Origin: Flavobacterium sp. KS-LB2
Lineage (GTDB): Bacteria > Bacteroidota > Bacteroidia > Flavobacteriales > Flavobacteriaceae
NCBI RefSeq assembly: GCF_036895565.1
Contig: NZ_CP145904.1
Coordinates: 1,550,001-1,614,000, forward strand
Direction: 5' to 3'
DNA: 64,000 bases
Shown: one piece after another, positions 10,526 through 19,600 of the stretch
Position numbering within the stretch: position 1 is the stretch's first letter
Layout of the letters: every line of letters begins with the position of its first letter
The notes under the pieces: generated by a model
What the model was told of the DNA's origin: nothing
Databases searched by the model: none
Seen by the model: the letters and a program-made list of their open reading frames with translations, nothing else
Translations under genes and position numbers: made by a program

Positions 10526-10597
10526 TTTGGTTATAAATAACGAAATGTGAATCTTCAATTTTTAATTCTATCCTAACTTTTAAATTGAAATTAAAAA

Positions 10598-11503
10598 TTG
10601 AAACTAACAATACTTGGTTGCTATGCAGCTACACCCCGAACATTTACGAATCCTACTTCCCAGATTCTAGAAATAAAAAACAGAATTTTTCTGATTGATT
10701 GCGCAGAAGGAACCCAAGTACAATTGCGAAAAAATAAAATCCGATTTTCTAAAATTAATCATATCTTCATTTCTCATTTACATGGAGATCATTTTTTTGG
10801 ACTAATAGGATTAGTATCTACTTTTACTTTACTGAACAGAGCTACCGATTTACATATTTATGGTCCAAAGGGAATTCAAGAAATCATCAAGTTACAATTG
10901 AGATTGTCTAATTCATGGACTAATTATGGTTTGTTCTTTCATGAATTAGAATCCAACGAAAGCGAAGTGATTTTTGAAGATGAAAAAGTTTTGGTAAAAA
11001 CCATTCCTTTAAAGCACCGTGTATATACAAATGGGTTTTTGTTCCAAGAAAAAGCATCACCGAGAAAACTTAACTTGGATGCTGTTCAAAATTATGAAAT
11101 TGATACCTGTTATTATCAAAAAATAAAAAACGGAAAAGACATTACTTTAGAAGATGGCCGAGTTATTGAAAATGATAAATTAACATTTGATCCTATTCCT
11201 GCAAAAAATTATGCTTTTTGTTCTGATACTGCATATAATGAAGCTATGATTCCAATCATTGAAAATATTGATGTTTTATACCATGAATCAACTTTCTTGC
11301 AATCAGAAGAAAATTTAGCTAAAAAGACTTTGCATTCCACAGCAAAAGAAGCGGCTACAATTGCTTTGAAATCTAATGCAAAGCAATTAATTTTAGGGCA
11401 TTATTCTACTCGATATGAAAATATTGACCTTTTTAGAGAAGAAGCCGCAACTATTTTTCCGGAAGTACTCTTAGCTGATGATGGAAAAAGCTTTGAGTTT
11501 TAA
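10598..11503 (+). CDS. rnz: Ribonuclease Z (tRNA 3'-processing endonuclease)
   Basis: 301 aa metallo-beta-lactamase-fold nuclease. The zinc motif HLHGDH is at residues 60-65; FCSDTAYNE carries the bridging Asp and LILGHYSTRYEN the late His. The N-terminus KLTILGCYAATPR is the conserved first strand. A TTG start is assigned because an in-frame TAA lies two codons before it and no ATG follows until after the conserved N-terminal strand. The enzyme removes 3' trailers from pre-tRNA. Confidence 0.93.
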   Translation: MKLTILGCYAATPRTFTNPTSQILEIKNRIFLIDCAEGTQVQLRKNKIRFSKINHIFISHLHGDHFFGLIGLVSTFTLLNRATDLHIYGPKGIQEIIKLQLRLSNSWTNYGLFFHELESNESEVIFEDEKVLVKTIPLKHRVYTNGFLFQEKASPRKLNLDAVQNYEIDTCYYQKIKNGKDITLEDGRVIENDKLTFDPIPAKNYAFCSDTAYNEAMIPIIENIDVLYHESTFLQSEENLAKKTLHSTAKEAATIALKSNAKQLILGHYSTRYENIDLFREEAATIFPEVLLADDGKSFEF

Positions 11504-11597
11504 ACAAAACGATTTGTTTATTTCATCTGAATTTAACTTTGAATAGTTGATTCTTTTTAAATAAATTCTAACATCGAATAATCTTAAAATATAAAAT

Positions 11598-12242
11598 ATG
11601 AACGATTTAAGTAACTATAGAAAATCTTATGAAAAGAGTGAACTATTAGAGTCAAACATTCCTGAAGACCCAATAAACCTTTTTAACAGATGGTTTCATG
11701 AGGTAGAGGAATTTGGTGGGGACAGCGAAGTTAATGCTATGACGGTATCTACAATAGGTTTAGATGGATATCCAAAGGCCAGAGTTGTTTTACTGAAAAA
11801 ATTTAATGAGGAAGGGTTTATTTTTTATACCAACTATAATTCAGAAAAGGGTAGAGCTATTGCTCAAAATCCTAAAATTTGTCTTTCTTTTTTTTGGCAC
11901 ACGATGGAACGTCAAGTTATTATTAAAGGTATTGCCCATAAAACAACCGAGACCATTTCAGATAATTATTTTGAATCAAGACCTGATGGGAGTAAATTAG
12001 GAGCTATAGTTTCTAATCAAAGTGAAATTGTCCCTTCTCGAGAATATTTAGAAAATAATCTAAAACAGTTAGAAAAGGATTTTGACAGTATAGTCATTCC
12101 TAGACCAAAACATTGGGGAGGTTTTTTAGTGACTCCATTAGAGGTCGAATTTTGGCAAGGAAGGCCTAATAGATTACATGACAGAATTAGGTATAGTAAT
12201 CAAGAAGATTTTACTTGGAAAATTGATCGATTATCACCATAA
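11598..12242 (+). CDS. pdxH: Pyridoxamine/pyridoxine 5'-phosphate oxidase
   Basis: 214 aa, normal length. FMN-binding segments ARVVLLKKFNEEGFIFYTN and NYNSEKGRAIAQNPKICLSF, and the family signature VEFWQGRPNRLHDRIRY near the C-terminus, are present. It oxidises PNP/PMP to pyridoxal 5'-phosphate in the cytoplasm using FMN and O2. It stands alone between RNase Z and a lipoprotein gene on the same strand. Confidence 0.96.
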   Translation: MNDLSNYRKSYEKSELLESNIPEDPINLFNRWFHEVEEFGGDSEVNAMTVSTIGLDGYPKARVVLLKKFNEEGFIFYTNYNSEKGRAIAQNPKICLSFFWHTMERQVIIKGIAHKTTETISDNYFESRPDGSKLGAIVSNQSEIVPSREYLENNLKQLEKDFDSIVIPRPKHWGGFLVTPLEVEFWQGRPNRLHDRIRYSNQEDFTWKIDRLSP

Positions 12243-12285
12243 TGTAAGAAAAATACATATTTAACTATTTTAATTGTGTAGTTCG

Positions 12286-12327
12286 TCGATTTTTTTTGGT
12301 AGTTTAACGATAAATCGAGTATGTTTG
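12286..12327 (+). promoter_or_regulatory. Promoter with candidate operator upstream of CAP-domain lipoprotein
   Basis: A -33 TTTG at 12295-12298 and a -7 TATGTTTG at 12320-12327 are separated by 21 bp, fitting the Bacteroidetes consensus. A 7-bp inverted repeat (TCGATTT at 12286-12292, AAATCGA at 12312-12318) brackets the -33 box and most of the spacer and could bind a dimeric regulator. Confidence 0.55.
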
Positions 12328-12405
12328 AATAAGAAATAAGAACATATTATTTATTTATTAAAGAAGTTTGCCCCACAATCTACTTTAAACTTAAACTACT
12401 ATATT

Positions 12406-12909
12406 ATGAAAATAAAATTACTTCGCACATTATTGCTAATTACTGTGATATGTACTATGAACTCCTGCTCTTCAGATGAATCTGATACACAAACAACAGA
12501 AGGATCTGCACAAAAAGTAGTGAATTATTCTTATAATTCAATAGAATTAGAAACAATGGCTTTAATCAATGAACACAGAGTTAGTGTTGGGTTGAAACCT
12601 TTGGAAAAAATAAACCATATGTCTTTTAAGTCAGAAGAGCATGACAATTATATGATTGCTAATAATGTAGTTAATCATAATGATTTTGTCGCTCGTTCGG
12701 AAAATATAATTAAAACTCTAGGTGCTAAAACAGTAAGTGAAAATATAGCTTATAATTACAATACACCTGAGGCAGTTTTAGCTGCTTGGTTAGCGAGTCC
12801 TAGTCATAAAGCTAATATTGAGGGTGATCATACTCATTTTGGAATAGCAATCAAAGAAAATCCTGCAAATGGAAGAAAGTATTACACAAATATTTTCGCG
12901 AAAATATAG
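12406..12909 (+). CDS. CAP (SCP/PR-1) domain lipoprotein
   Basis: 167 aa. A lipoprotein signal ends in MNSC, with C21 followed by an acidic SSDESD linker suitable for surface or periplasmic display. Residues about 50-167 form a CAP domain: ALINEHRVSVGLKPL, the His in HNDF, SENIAYNY, and AAWLASPSHKANIEGDHTHF, ending in YYTNIFAKI. Function of bacterial CAP domains is poorly defined (candidate lipid binding or cell-wall interaction). It is monocistronic, with its own promoter and terminator. Confidence 0.9.
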   Translation: MKIKLLRTLLLITVICTMNSCSSDESDTQTTEGSAQKVVNYSYNSIELETMALINEHRVSVGLKPLEKINHMSFKSEEHDNYMIANNVVNHNDFVARSENIIKTLGAKTVSENIAYNYNTPEAVLAAWLASPSHKANIEGDHTHFGIAIKENPANGRKYYTNIFAKI

Positions 12910-12924
12910 TTAGAGTTTGTTTTT

Positions 12925-12965
12925 CAAAAAAAGGCTGTCTTATCCCCAAAAGACAGCCTTTTTAT
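12925..12965 (+). terminator. Intrinsic terminator after CAP lipoprotein gene
   Basis: Stem AAGGCTGTCT / AGACAGCCTT with a 10-nt loop, then a T run. Its arm sequence is shared with the hairpin about 240 bp further on. Confidence 0.85.
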
Positions 12966-13171
12966 ATTTAAATATAAATTTAATGAACAAAAAATTAGCT
13001 GATTTTAATGCGGTTGTTTGAATATAAAAAGTCCAAAGAAATAATTTTCATTAGACTTTTAGTTTAAAGTAATTTTCTTTTGGAAAATAATATTAGTACC
13101 TTATTCTAAAAATAACATTAAACTATTATGGCATAAAGCGTAATTTCACATTCGTTTAAAATGTATATAAA
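12966..13171. other. Non-coding stretch between convergent genes
   Basis: Together with the two flanking hairpins this makes a gap of just over 300 bp between the lipoprotein gene and ompA of cassette A. AT-rich; no gene, promoter or repeat is evident between the hairpins. Confidence 0.5.
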
Positions 13172-13202
13172 GAATAGGCTGTCTTATTAAGACAGCCTAT
13201 TA
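13172..13202 (-). terminator. Hairpin terminator at the end of adhesin cassette A
   Basis: Perfect stem AATAGGCTGTCTTA / TAAGACAGCCTATT just past the ompA stop codon on the minus strand. The following U-run is weak, so efficiency is uncertain. Confidence 0.65.
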
Positions 13203-13220
13203 AATCTTTTATTTAATATA

Positions 13221-15161
13221 TTACAGAGCAGTAATAATAAATTCACTTCTTCTATTGAGTTGATGTTCCTCTTCGGAACAAATTACATCATCCGCACATT
13301 TATTTACGAGTTGAGTTTCACCATATCCTTTCCCTGTCAATCTGCTTGAATCAATACCATTTTTAACTAACCAGTTGATGGTTGATTTGGCTCTTCTTTC
13401 AGATAAAGCCTCATTATATTTGAATGTTTGTCTACTGTCAGTATGTGATCGTATATCAATTTTCATGTTTGGATTCTGATTTAATACATCTAATATTTTT
13501 TCTAGATCCAGCGCAGCTTCTTGTCTAATATTAGATTTGTCTAAATCGAAATAAATCATTTTGATTCCGAAACATTTTCCTAAATCATCACCAACAGCTA
13601 CTTTGCATATTTCTTTTTCTAATGCAATTGGCAGGTAGGTTTTTCCAGTTGTAGCACCGATATTTATTTTTTCTTCTTTTGTTTTGTACTCTGTTTTTTC
13701 AGCTCTTATATTGTATGTTTTTCCACATTCAACCGTAAAACTATACTTTCCTTTTTCATCTGAAGTAGCAGTATTAACAAGCTTAAACTGGCTATCATAT
13801 AGTGTTATTTTAGTATTGTTAAGTATTTCACCCGTTTTTAGATCGGTTATTTCACCATAAAGTAGTTGTTCACAAATTAGTTTTCTTGTTTCCAAAAATT
13901 TATAGATATCATCATATCCTTGACCACCATCTCTATTGGATGTAAAAAAACCTTTTCTAGATTTTGTATCAATTAAATAGGCAAAATCATCTTTGGGAGA
14001 GTTTACATCAGCCCCTACATTTTGCACTTCACTAAAAGTAGCATCTGTATTTATTTTCGACATAAATACATCTAATCCACCAAGTCCAGGATGTCCATCA
14101 GAAGCAAAGTAAATTTCATTTTCATCATTAATAAAAGGGAATGTTTCTCTTCCTTCGGTATTAATTGTACTTCCTAAATTTTCAGGAGTCCCAAAAGTAC
14201 CATCTTCATTTATTCTTACTTTGAATAAGTCAGATTGTCCTAATGTTCCTGGCATATCAGAGGCGAAATATAATGTTTTTTCATCTGGACTTAGTGCAGG
14301 ATGTGCTGTACTGTAACTGTCACTGTCAAAAGGTAGTTCGGTTACATTAGTCCATTTGTCATTCTCTAGTGTAGCTTTGTATATTTTAATTAAAGTAATT
14401 TTATTTCCATCTTTACCTTTTTTACCGTCCAAGTAGTTGTTTCGAGTAAAATACATTGTTTTTCCATCCTTGGTAAAAGTAGGAGTAGATTCATGAAACT
14501 TAGAGTTAATAGTCCCATCAAATTTTTTCGGAGTACTAGGAGTCATATCTTCTCCTAAATCAGCAGTGTACAAGTTTGTAAAATACTGATTGGTCCATTT
14601 GTGTTTTCTTTGTCCCAGACTACCAGTATCTCTAGCAGAAGCAAAAACTAATTTGTTTGAATATAGAGTAGTTCCATAATCAGAATAGATAGAGTTTATT
14701 CCAGCATCTTCCACTTTATACCTTCCAGAATTAGCTTTTATAGCCTCTAGATAGTTGGTGTTTTTTTTAAAGAGTTTGGCTCTACTGTCGTTTACTGATT
14801 TTTGGTTGAATATTTCCATCATCTCATTTGCCTTGTCATTTTGATCGATTGCTCTTAAAGACTGTGCATAACGATAATAATATTCAGGTTCTAAATTGGC
14901 GGTATCCAAAGTAAATAATTCAGTATACCATTTAGCTGCTTTATCAAACTCTGCATTAAAGTAGTAGGCATTTCCTAACTTTTTGAATAGATCCACTGAT
15001 TTATATCCTTTTTCAGCTATTCTTTCATAGGTTTTGATGGCATCTACATAGGCATAGCCGTCATACTTTTTATCGGCTGTAGCTAATTTTGCTTTTTGGG
15101 AATAAATGTTAATAGAAAAAACACTTACTATTGCTATGTAAAGGAGTATATTTTTTTTCAT
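13221..15161 (-). CDS. OmpA-family peptidoglycan-anchored protein of adhesin cassette A (TPR-PD40-OmpA)
   Basis: 646 aa with a signal peptide (first 20-22 residues). Order of domains: TPR-like helices (about 30-135), a PD40/WD40-like propeller with repeated motifs such as AHPALSPDEKTLYFASD (about 150-430), a carboxypeptidase-regulatory-like beta domain (about 435-515), and a C-terminal OmpA peptidoglycan-binding domain (IYFDLDKSNIR, HTDSRQTFKYN, LSERRAKS; about 535-646). This architecture is common next to PorP/SprF-like genes and resembles PorE-like T9SS-associated proteins; it likely anchors an adhesin assembly to the cell wall. It is nearly identical to the cassette B copy; the only amino-acid difference I see is Asn versus Thr in EEKI(N/T)IGA, plus a few silent changes. 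Confidence 0.9.
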   Translation of the reverse strand: MKKNILLYIAIVSVFSINIYSQKAKLATADKKYDGYAYVDAIKTYERIAEKGYKSVDLFKKLGNAYYFNAEFDKAAKWYTELFTLDTANLEPEYYYRYAQSLRAIDQNDKANEMMEIFNQKSVNDSRAKLFKKNTNYLEAIKANSGRYKVEDAGINSIYSDYGTTLYSNKLVFASARDTGSLGQRKHKWTNQYFTNLYTADLGEDMTPSTPKKFDGTINSKFHESTPTFTKDGKTMYFTRNNYLDGKKGKDGNKITLIKIYKATLENDKWTNVTELPFDSDSYSTAHPALSPDEKTLYFASDMPGTLGQSDLFKVRINEDGTFGTPENLGSTINTEGRETFPFINDENEIYFASDGHPGLGGLDVFMSKINTDATFSEVQNVGADVNSPKDDFAYLIDTKSRKGFFTSNRDGGQGYDDIYKFLETRKLICEQLLYGEITDLKTGEILNNTKITLYDSQFKLVNTATSDEKGKYSFTVECGKTYNIRAEKTEYKTKEEKINIGATTGKTYLPIALEKEICKVAVGDDLGKCFGIKMIYFDLDKSNIRQEAALDLEKILDVLNQNPNMKIDIRSHTDSRQTFKYNEALSERRAKSTINWLVKNGIDSSRLTGKGYGETQLVNKCADDVICSEEEHQLNRRSEFIITAL

Positions 15162-15172
15162 AATAATTGTTT

Positions 15173-15217
15173 TTAAAAGAATTTTGGAGATGTGATTTTA
15201 TCGTTATTTTCTATTTT
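15173..15217 (-). pseudogene. Remnant 3' end of a second porP/sprF-like gene
   Basis: Directly after the stop of the truncated ompA, in the same frame, the sequence reads KIENNDKITSPKFF then a stop. This closely matches the last residues of the intact PorP (FKNNDKIITPRFF-stop). It sits 11 bp before the full-length ompA start, exactly where a porP stop lies in cassette B. It marks a past deletion between an older ompA and a second porP. Confidence 0.8.
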
Positions 15218-15604
15218 TTATCTTGTTTTACCCCTGTTTTTTTGTTTTAATTTTTCCAGTATTTCATTGGCACTATCGTTTTGACCAATAAATAGTAAAC
15301 TCTTAGCATATTGATAATAATATACAGGCTCTAAATCAATACTTAAGGCAAATAATTCACAATACCATTTAGCAGCTTTTTCAAAATCTGCATTTAAGTA
15401 ATAGGAATCTCCAATTTTTTTATATAGATCTACTGATTTATATCCTTTTTCAGCTATTCTTTCGTAAGTTTTGATAACATCTATGTAGGCATATTTGTCA
15501 CTAATTCTTTCAGTTACATAAAACTTTGTATCTTGATCTTGAGCACTTACTTTAAAAGAAATAAGACTAATTATTGCTATATAATAGAATATAATTTTTT
15601 TCAT
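15218..15604 (-). pseudogene. Truncated ompA-like paralogue (signal peptide plus TPR part only)
   Basis: 128 aa. It has a signal peptide and then aligns closely to the first about 125 residues of the 646-aa OmpA-like protein (shared block TYERIAEKGYKSVDL, YY.NA.F.KAAKWY.ELF, LEP.YYY.YA.SL). It is diverged rather than identical and ends at NRGKTR-stop with no propeller or OmpA domain. A porP 3' remnant follows in frame, so this is a deletion product. It might still be made as a short secreted TPR protein, since its start and signal are intact, but I treat it as a pseudogene. It is absent from cassette B. Confidence 0.8.
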
Positions 15605-15615
15605 ATTATTAATTT

Positions 15616-16524
15616 CTAGAAGAATCTAGGAGTTATTATTTTGTCATTATTTTTAAATATTTCATAACGTAAAAATATTTCATGAGAACCAGAATTATAA
15701 TTGTTTAATCGAGTTGTCTCATGGTCATAACCATATCCTATATACATTCCGTCGGTAACTTGAAATCCAACCATTGCACTTACTGCCGCCGACCATCTAT
15801 AAGCTAATCCAACAACAAATTTATCATTAAACATAAAATTTCCTGATACATCTACTTGTAGTGGAGCACCTTCAACGATTTTAGTTAGTAATGCTGGTTT
15901 AAATTTTACGCTAGTATTCAAATCAAAAACATAACCTGCGATTAAGTAGTAATTAATTTTTTCTTTAAAAATGGCTACTTCATTATCATCATAGCGATTA
16001 CTTTCGATGAAATTAGGCACTGAAAATCCTACATAAGCTTTGTCAGAATGTAAATAAACCCCTGCACCAAAATTAGGAGTGAATTTATTATTAAAATCAC
16101 GTAAACTCGGATCATCGTCAACAGGATTTAATCGGTTTACATCTAAATTGAAAATGTTAGCTGTTGCTTTGATTCCAAACGATAATTTAAAAGTTTCAGA
16201 AGTAGGAATTGTGTATGATAAATCAGCCGCAATTGTATTTTCGGTGGTAGGTCCAATTTTATCATTTATAATCGATACTCCCAAACCTAAATTACTTTGG
16301 TTTAATGGAGTATTGACAGAAGCAGCATTAGTAACTGGCGCACCGTCAAGACCTACCCATTGAGTACGATGTAGTGCAAAAATACTTAAAGCGCCTCTTG
16401 ATCCAGCATAAGCTGGATTGATATTTATTGTGTTGTACATATATTGAGTAAATTGTGCATCTTGTTGCGCATAACTTACAAATACTGTAAACATCAAAGC
16501 GAAAGAAAATAATTTTGTTTTCAT
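15616..16524 (-). CDS. PorP/SprF-like outer-membrane protein, cassette A
   Basis: 302 aa. Signal peptide (MKTKLFSFALMFTVFVSYAQ), then QDAQFTQYMYNTININPAYAGSR-type start, HRTQWVGLDGAP, and repeated amphipathic beta strands ending in aromatic FLRYEIFKNNDKIITPRFF: a classic Bacteroidetes PorP/SprF membrane-barrel protein (TIGR03519-type). In Flavobacterium, SprF-like proteins are needed for secretion or surface attachment of specific type B CTD proteins by the T9SS, so the adhesin encoded just upstream is the probable partner. Its protein sequence is identical to the cassette B copy. Confidence 0.92.
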   Translation of the reverse strand: MKTKLFSFALMFTVFVSYAQQDAQFTQYMYNTININPAYAGSRGALSIFALHRTQWVGLDGAPVTNAASVNTPLNQSNLGLGVSIINDKIGPTTENTIAADLSYTIPTSETFKLSFGIKATANIFNLDVNRLNPVDDDPSLRDFNNKFTPNFGAGVYLHSDKAYVGFSVPNFIESNRYDDNEVAIFKEKINYYLIAGYVFDLNTSVKFKPALLTKIVEGAPLQVDVSGNFMFNDKFVVGLAYRWSAAVSAMVGFQVTDGMYIGYGYDHETTRLNNYNSGSHEIFLRYEIFKNNDKIITPRFF

Positions 16525-16646
16525 AGTAGATATTTATTATTTAAAATTATCTATCGAACTCATTTAAAAGAATCCGGCAGGTCGGTTTGATAAATTTCTT
16601 TTGGGGTTTGTTATTTGTAATAATAATTTTAAAAATATTATTTTTA

Positions 16647-16680
16647 TTATACCTGAGGATTTTTATCTCCTCAGGTATAA
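16647..16680 (-). terminator. Hairpin between adhesin A and porP A (partial terminator or attenuator)
   Basis: A perfect 13-bp stem (TTATACCTGAGGA / TCCTCAGGTATAA, 8-nt loop) directly follows the adhesin stop codon on the minus strand. It lacks a strong U-run afterwards, so partial readthrough into porP is likely. The same hairpin occurs in cassette B. Confidence 0.65.
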
Positions 16681-16686
16681 AATTAA

Positions 16687-19600
16687 TTATTTTGTTAAGT
16701 ATAAATACCCGTCTTTTTTATTTGAAATGATTTTTCCATCATTATCAACAGAGGTATAATTCAAGATATAAAAATAAGTCCCTGTAGGTAATCCAGAAGA
16801 TTGTTGAACAGTTGATCTACCTCCAGAAATTCCATCAAATGCGTTACTTGTATTATTGTATCCTTTGGTTTCAAAGACTAATACCCCCCAACGATTATAA
16901 ATCTCTACAGTATTATCTGGGTAACAAACAGTATCATCAATGTTATCAATTATAAATTTCTCATTTATTCCGTCACCATTTGGAGAGAATGCATTATGGA
17001 CTAATACAGTTCCACAAGCTAATACAATACCACCACAATCAGTATTTACCGTCATGATAATTCTTATAGTTCTTGGGCAATTTGCATCATTAATTTTATA
17101 TTCAAAAGTATAATCTCTAACCGAGAGACCTCCAGCATTAAGTATACTTCCTTGTAAACCTCCTGAATTATTTACATCTACCCAAGTTCCAGTTGCTGTA
17201 CCAACAGGTAATAAATCGTTTAGATTGGTAGTCGTCGTTTCTCCATCATTACATATTGAACTGTTTATCGTTACAACGCTGTTAGGAATGGTAACATTTA
17301 TGATTTGAGTAAACTCAGATGCATTTCCACAAGTGTCTGATACAGACCATTTTCTTACTATTGAATAAGAGTTTTCGGTTCTGTTTATTATATTTTCAGT
17401 AAAAATAGCTGGAGAAACTGAAGAACAATTGTCAACAAATACAAGCTCAGGTTTAGTAGGTATTGCATCACAATTTATGTTAACTGTTGAATTAAAAGGT
17501 GTAGCAGTTGTTGGACCAACAGTATCGATTACATTAATTGTTTGTGAAGCATTAGCCGTATTTCCACAAGCGTCAGTTGCAGTCCAAGTTCTGGTTACAG
17601 AATAAGCACCTGCACAAGCACCGTTAGTAGTTGTATCAACGAAAGTTAAAGTTACAGTAGAACCACATCCATCAGTTGCAATGGCTTGAGTAAACTCAGG
17701 AATTGCTGGACAAGATATAGTAGACGCAGACGGTAGCTCAGCAATAACAGGAGCAGCAGTATCTTGTACGTTTATAGTTTGTGAAGCATTAGCCGTATTT
17801 CCACAAGCGTCAATTGCAGTCCAAGTTCTGGTTACAGAATAAGCACCTGCACAAGCACCGCTAGTAGTTGTATCAACGAAAGTTAAAGTTACAGTAGAAC
17901 CACATCCATCAGTTGCAATGGCTTGAGTAAACTCAAGAGTTGCTGGACAAGATATAGTTGACGCAGATGGTAGTTCAGCAATAACAGGAGCAGCAGTATC
18001 TTGTACGTTTATAGTTTGTGAAGCATTAGCCGTATTTCCACAAGCGTCAGTTGCAGTCCAAGTTCTGGTTACAGAATAAGAACCTGCACAAGCACCGCTA
18101 GTAGTTGTATCAACGAAAGTTAAAATTACAGTAGAACCACATCCATCAGTTGCAATGGCTTGAGTAAACTCAGGAGTTGCTGGACAAGATATAGTTGACG
18201 CAGATGGTAGTTCAGCAATAATAGGAGCAGCAGTATCTTGAACGTTTATAGTTTGTGAAGCATTAGCCGTATTTCCACAAGCGTCAGTTGCAGTCCAAGT
18301 TCTGGTTACAGAATAAGCACCTGCACAAGCACCGCTAGTAGTTGTATCAACGAAAGTTAAAGTTACAGTAGAACCACAGTTGTCGGTTGCAATGGCTTGA
18401 GTAAACTCAGGAGTTGCTGGACAAGATATAGTAGACGCAGACGGTAGCTCAGCAATAACAGGAGCAGCAGTATCTTGTACGTTTATAGTTTGTGAAGCAT
18501 TAGCCGTATTTCCACAAGCGTCAGTTGCAGTCCAAGTTCTGGTTACAGAATAAGCACCTGCACAAGCACTGTTAGTAGTTGTATCTGCAAAAGTTAAAGT
18601 TACAGTAGAACCACAGTTGTCGGTTGCAATGGCTGGAGTAAACTCAGGAGTTGCTGGACAAGATATAGTTGACATTTCTGGTAGTTGATTAATTACAGGG
18701 GCTACCGTATCTATTACATTAATAGTTTGTGAAGTAGAAGATGAGTTGCTACAAGCATCAGTAAATGTCCAAGTTCTAGTAATAACAAACGAGTTAAGAC
18801 ACTCACCTGGAGTAATCACATCAACCCCTTCAGTGGTAATTTCCCCACTACAATTATCAGTTGCAGTAAGTGATATTATTGCAGGTACATCTGTAGCGCA
18901 AGCTACGGTTACTGTTATAGGAGCTTCGGGAGCTATAGGAGCAGTAGTGTCTTTTACACTAAATGTAGCTGATGTTGAAGAACTATTTCCACATGCATCT
19001 TTTGCTGTAAATATTACAGTTACTGCAGTTGAACAGTCATTAGAAAGTGTACTAAAATTATTAGACCAAGTTACATCCGAACAATTATCAGATGCAGTTG
19101 CTCCACCGTTATTGGCTAACCAAGTAGTAATTGCATTTTGATTCCCTTCGCTATCACATTCAACAGTTATATTTGAAGCAGCTGTAGTAATTATTGGATC
19201 CGTTTTATCTTGAATAGTTATCACTTGAGTAAATACTTCGGAGGTATTTCCACAGTCATCACTTACAGTCCAAGTGTTGGTATAAGTTCCAGCATTGGCA
19301 CATTCAGAAGAAGCAACAAATTCACCACTTACTTTATTGATATTGGCAACATTTGAATCGCATAAATCAGTAGCAGTCGGGAAGGCAGCTTGTGCAATTG
19401 CTAAAGCTTCGGTATCGCTACATTCTACAGTTGTGTTTAAAGTAGTTGCTTGAGTGGACCAAGTTGGAGCAGTTGTATCTTGAATAGTTATCACTTGAGT
19501 AAATACTTCGGAGGTATTTCCACAGTCATCACTTACAGTCCAAGTGTTGGTATAAGTTCCAGCATTGGCACATTCAGAAGAAGCAACAAATTCACCACTT

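Larger units (their letters stand above)
13221..17071 (-). repeat. Long direct repeat, copy A (adhesin 3' end, porP, ompA)
   Basis: Near-identical to 26302-29712 apart from a 443-bp segment (15173-15615) present only here. It covers the last 128 or so adhesin codons, the hairpin, porP and ompA. Confidence 0.92.

Noticed and set aside
11501..11520. Palindrome TAAACAAA/TTTGTTTA after RNase Z
   Set aside because: All-AT stem except one pair per arm and no T run; too weak to call a terminator.
16079..16363. Plus-strand open frame of 94 codons inside porP (also at 28717-29001)
   Set aside because: Antisense to a clearly coding, conserved porP; appears twice only because porP is duplicated.
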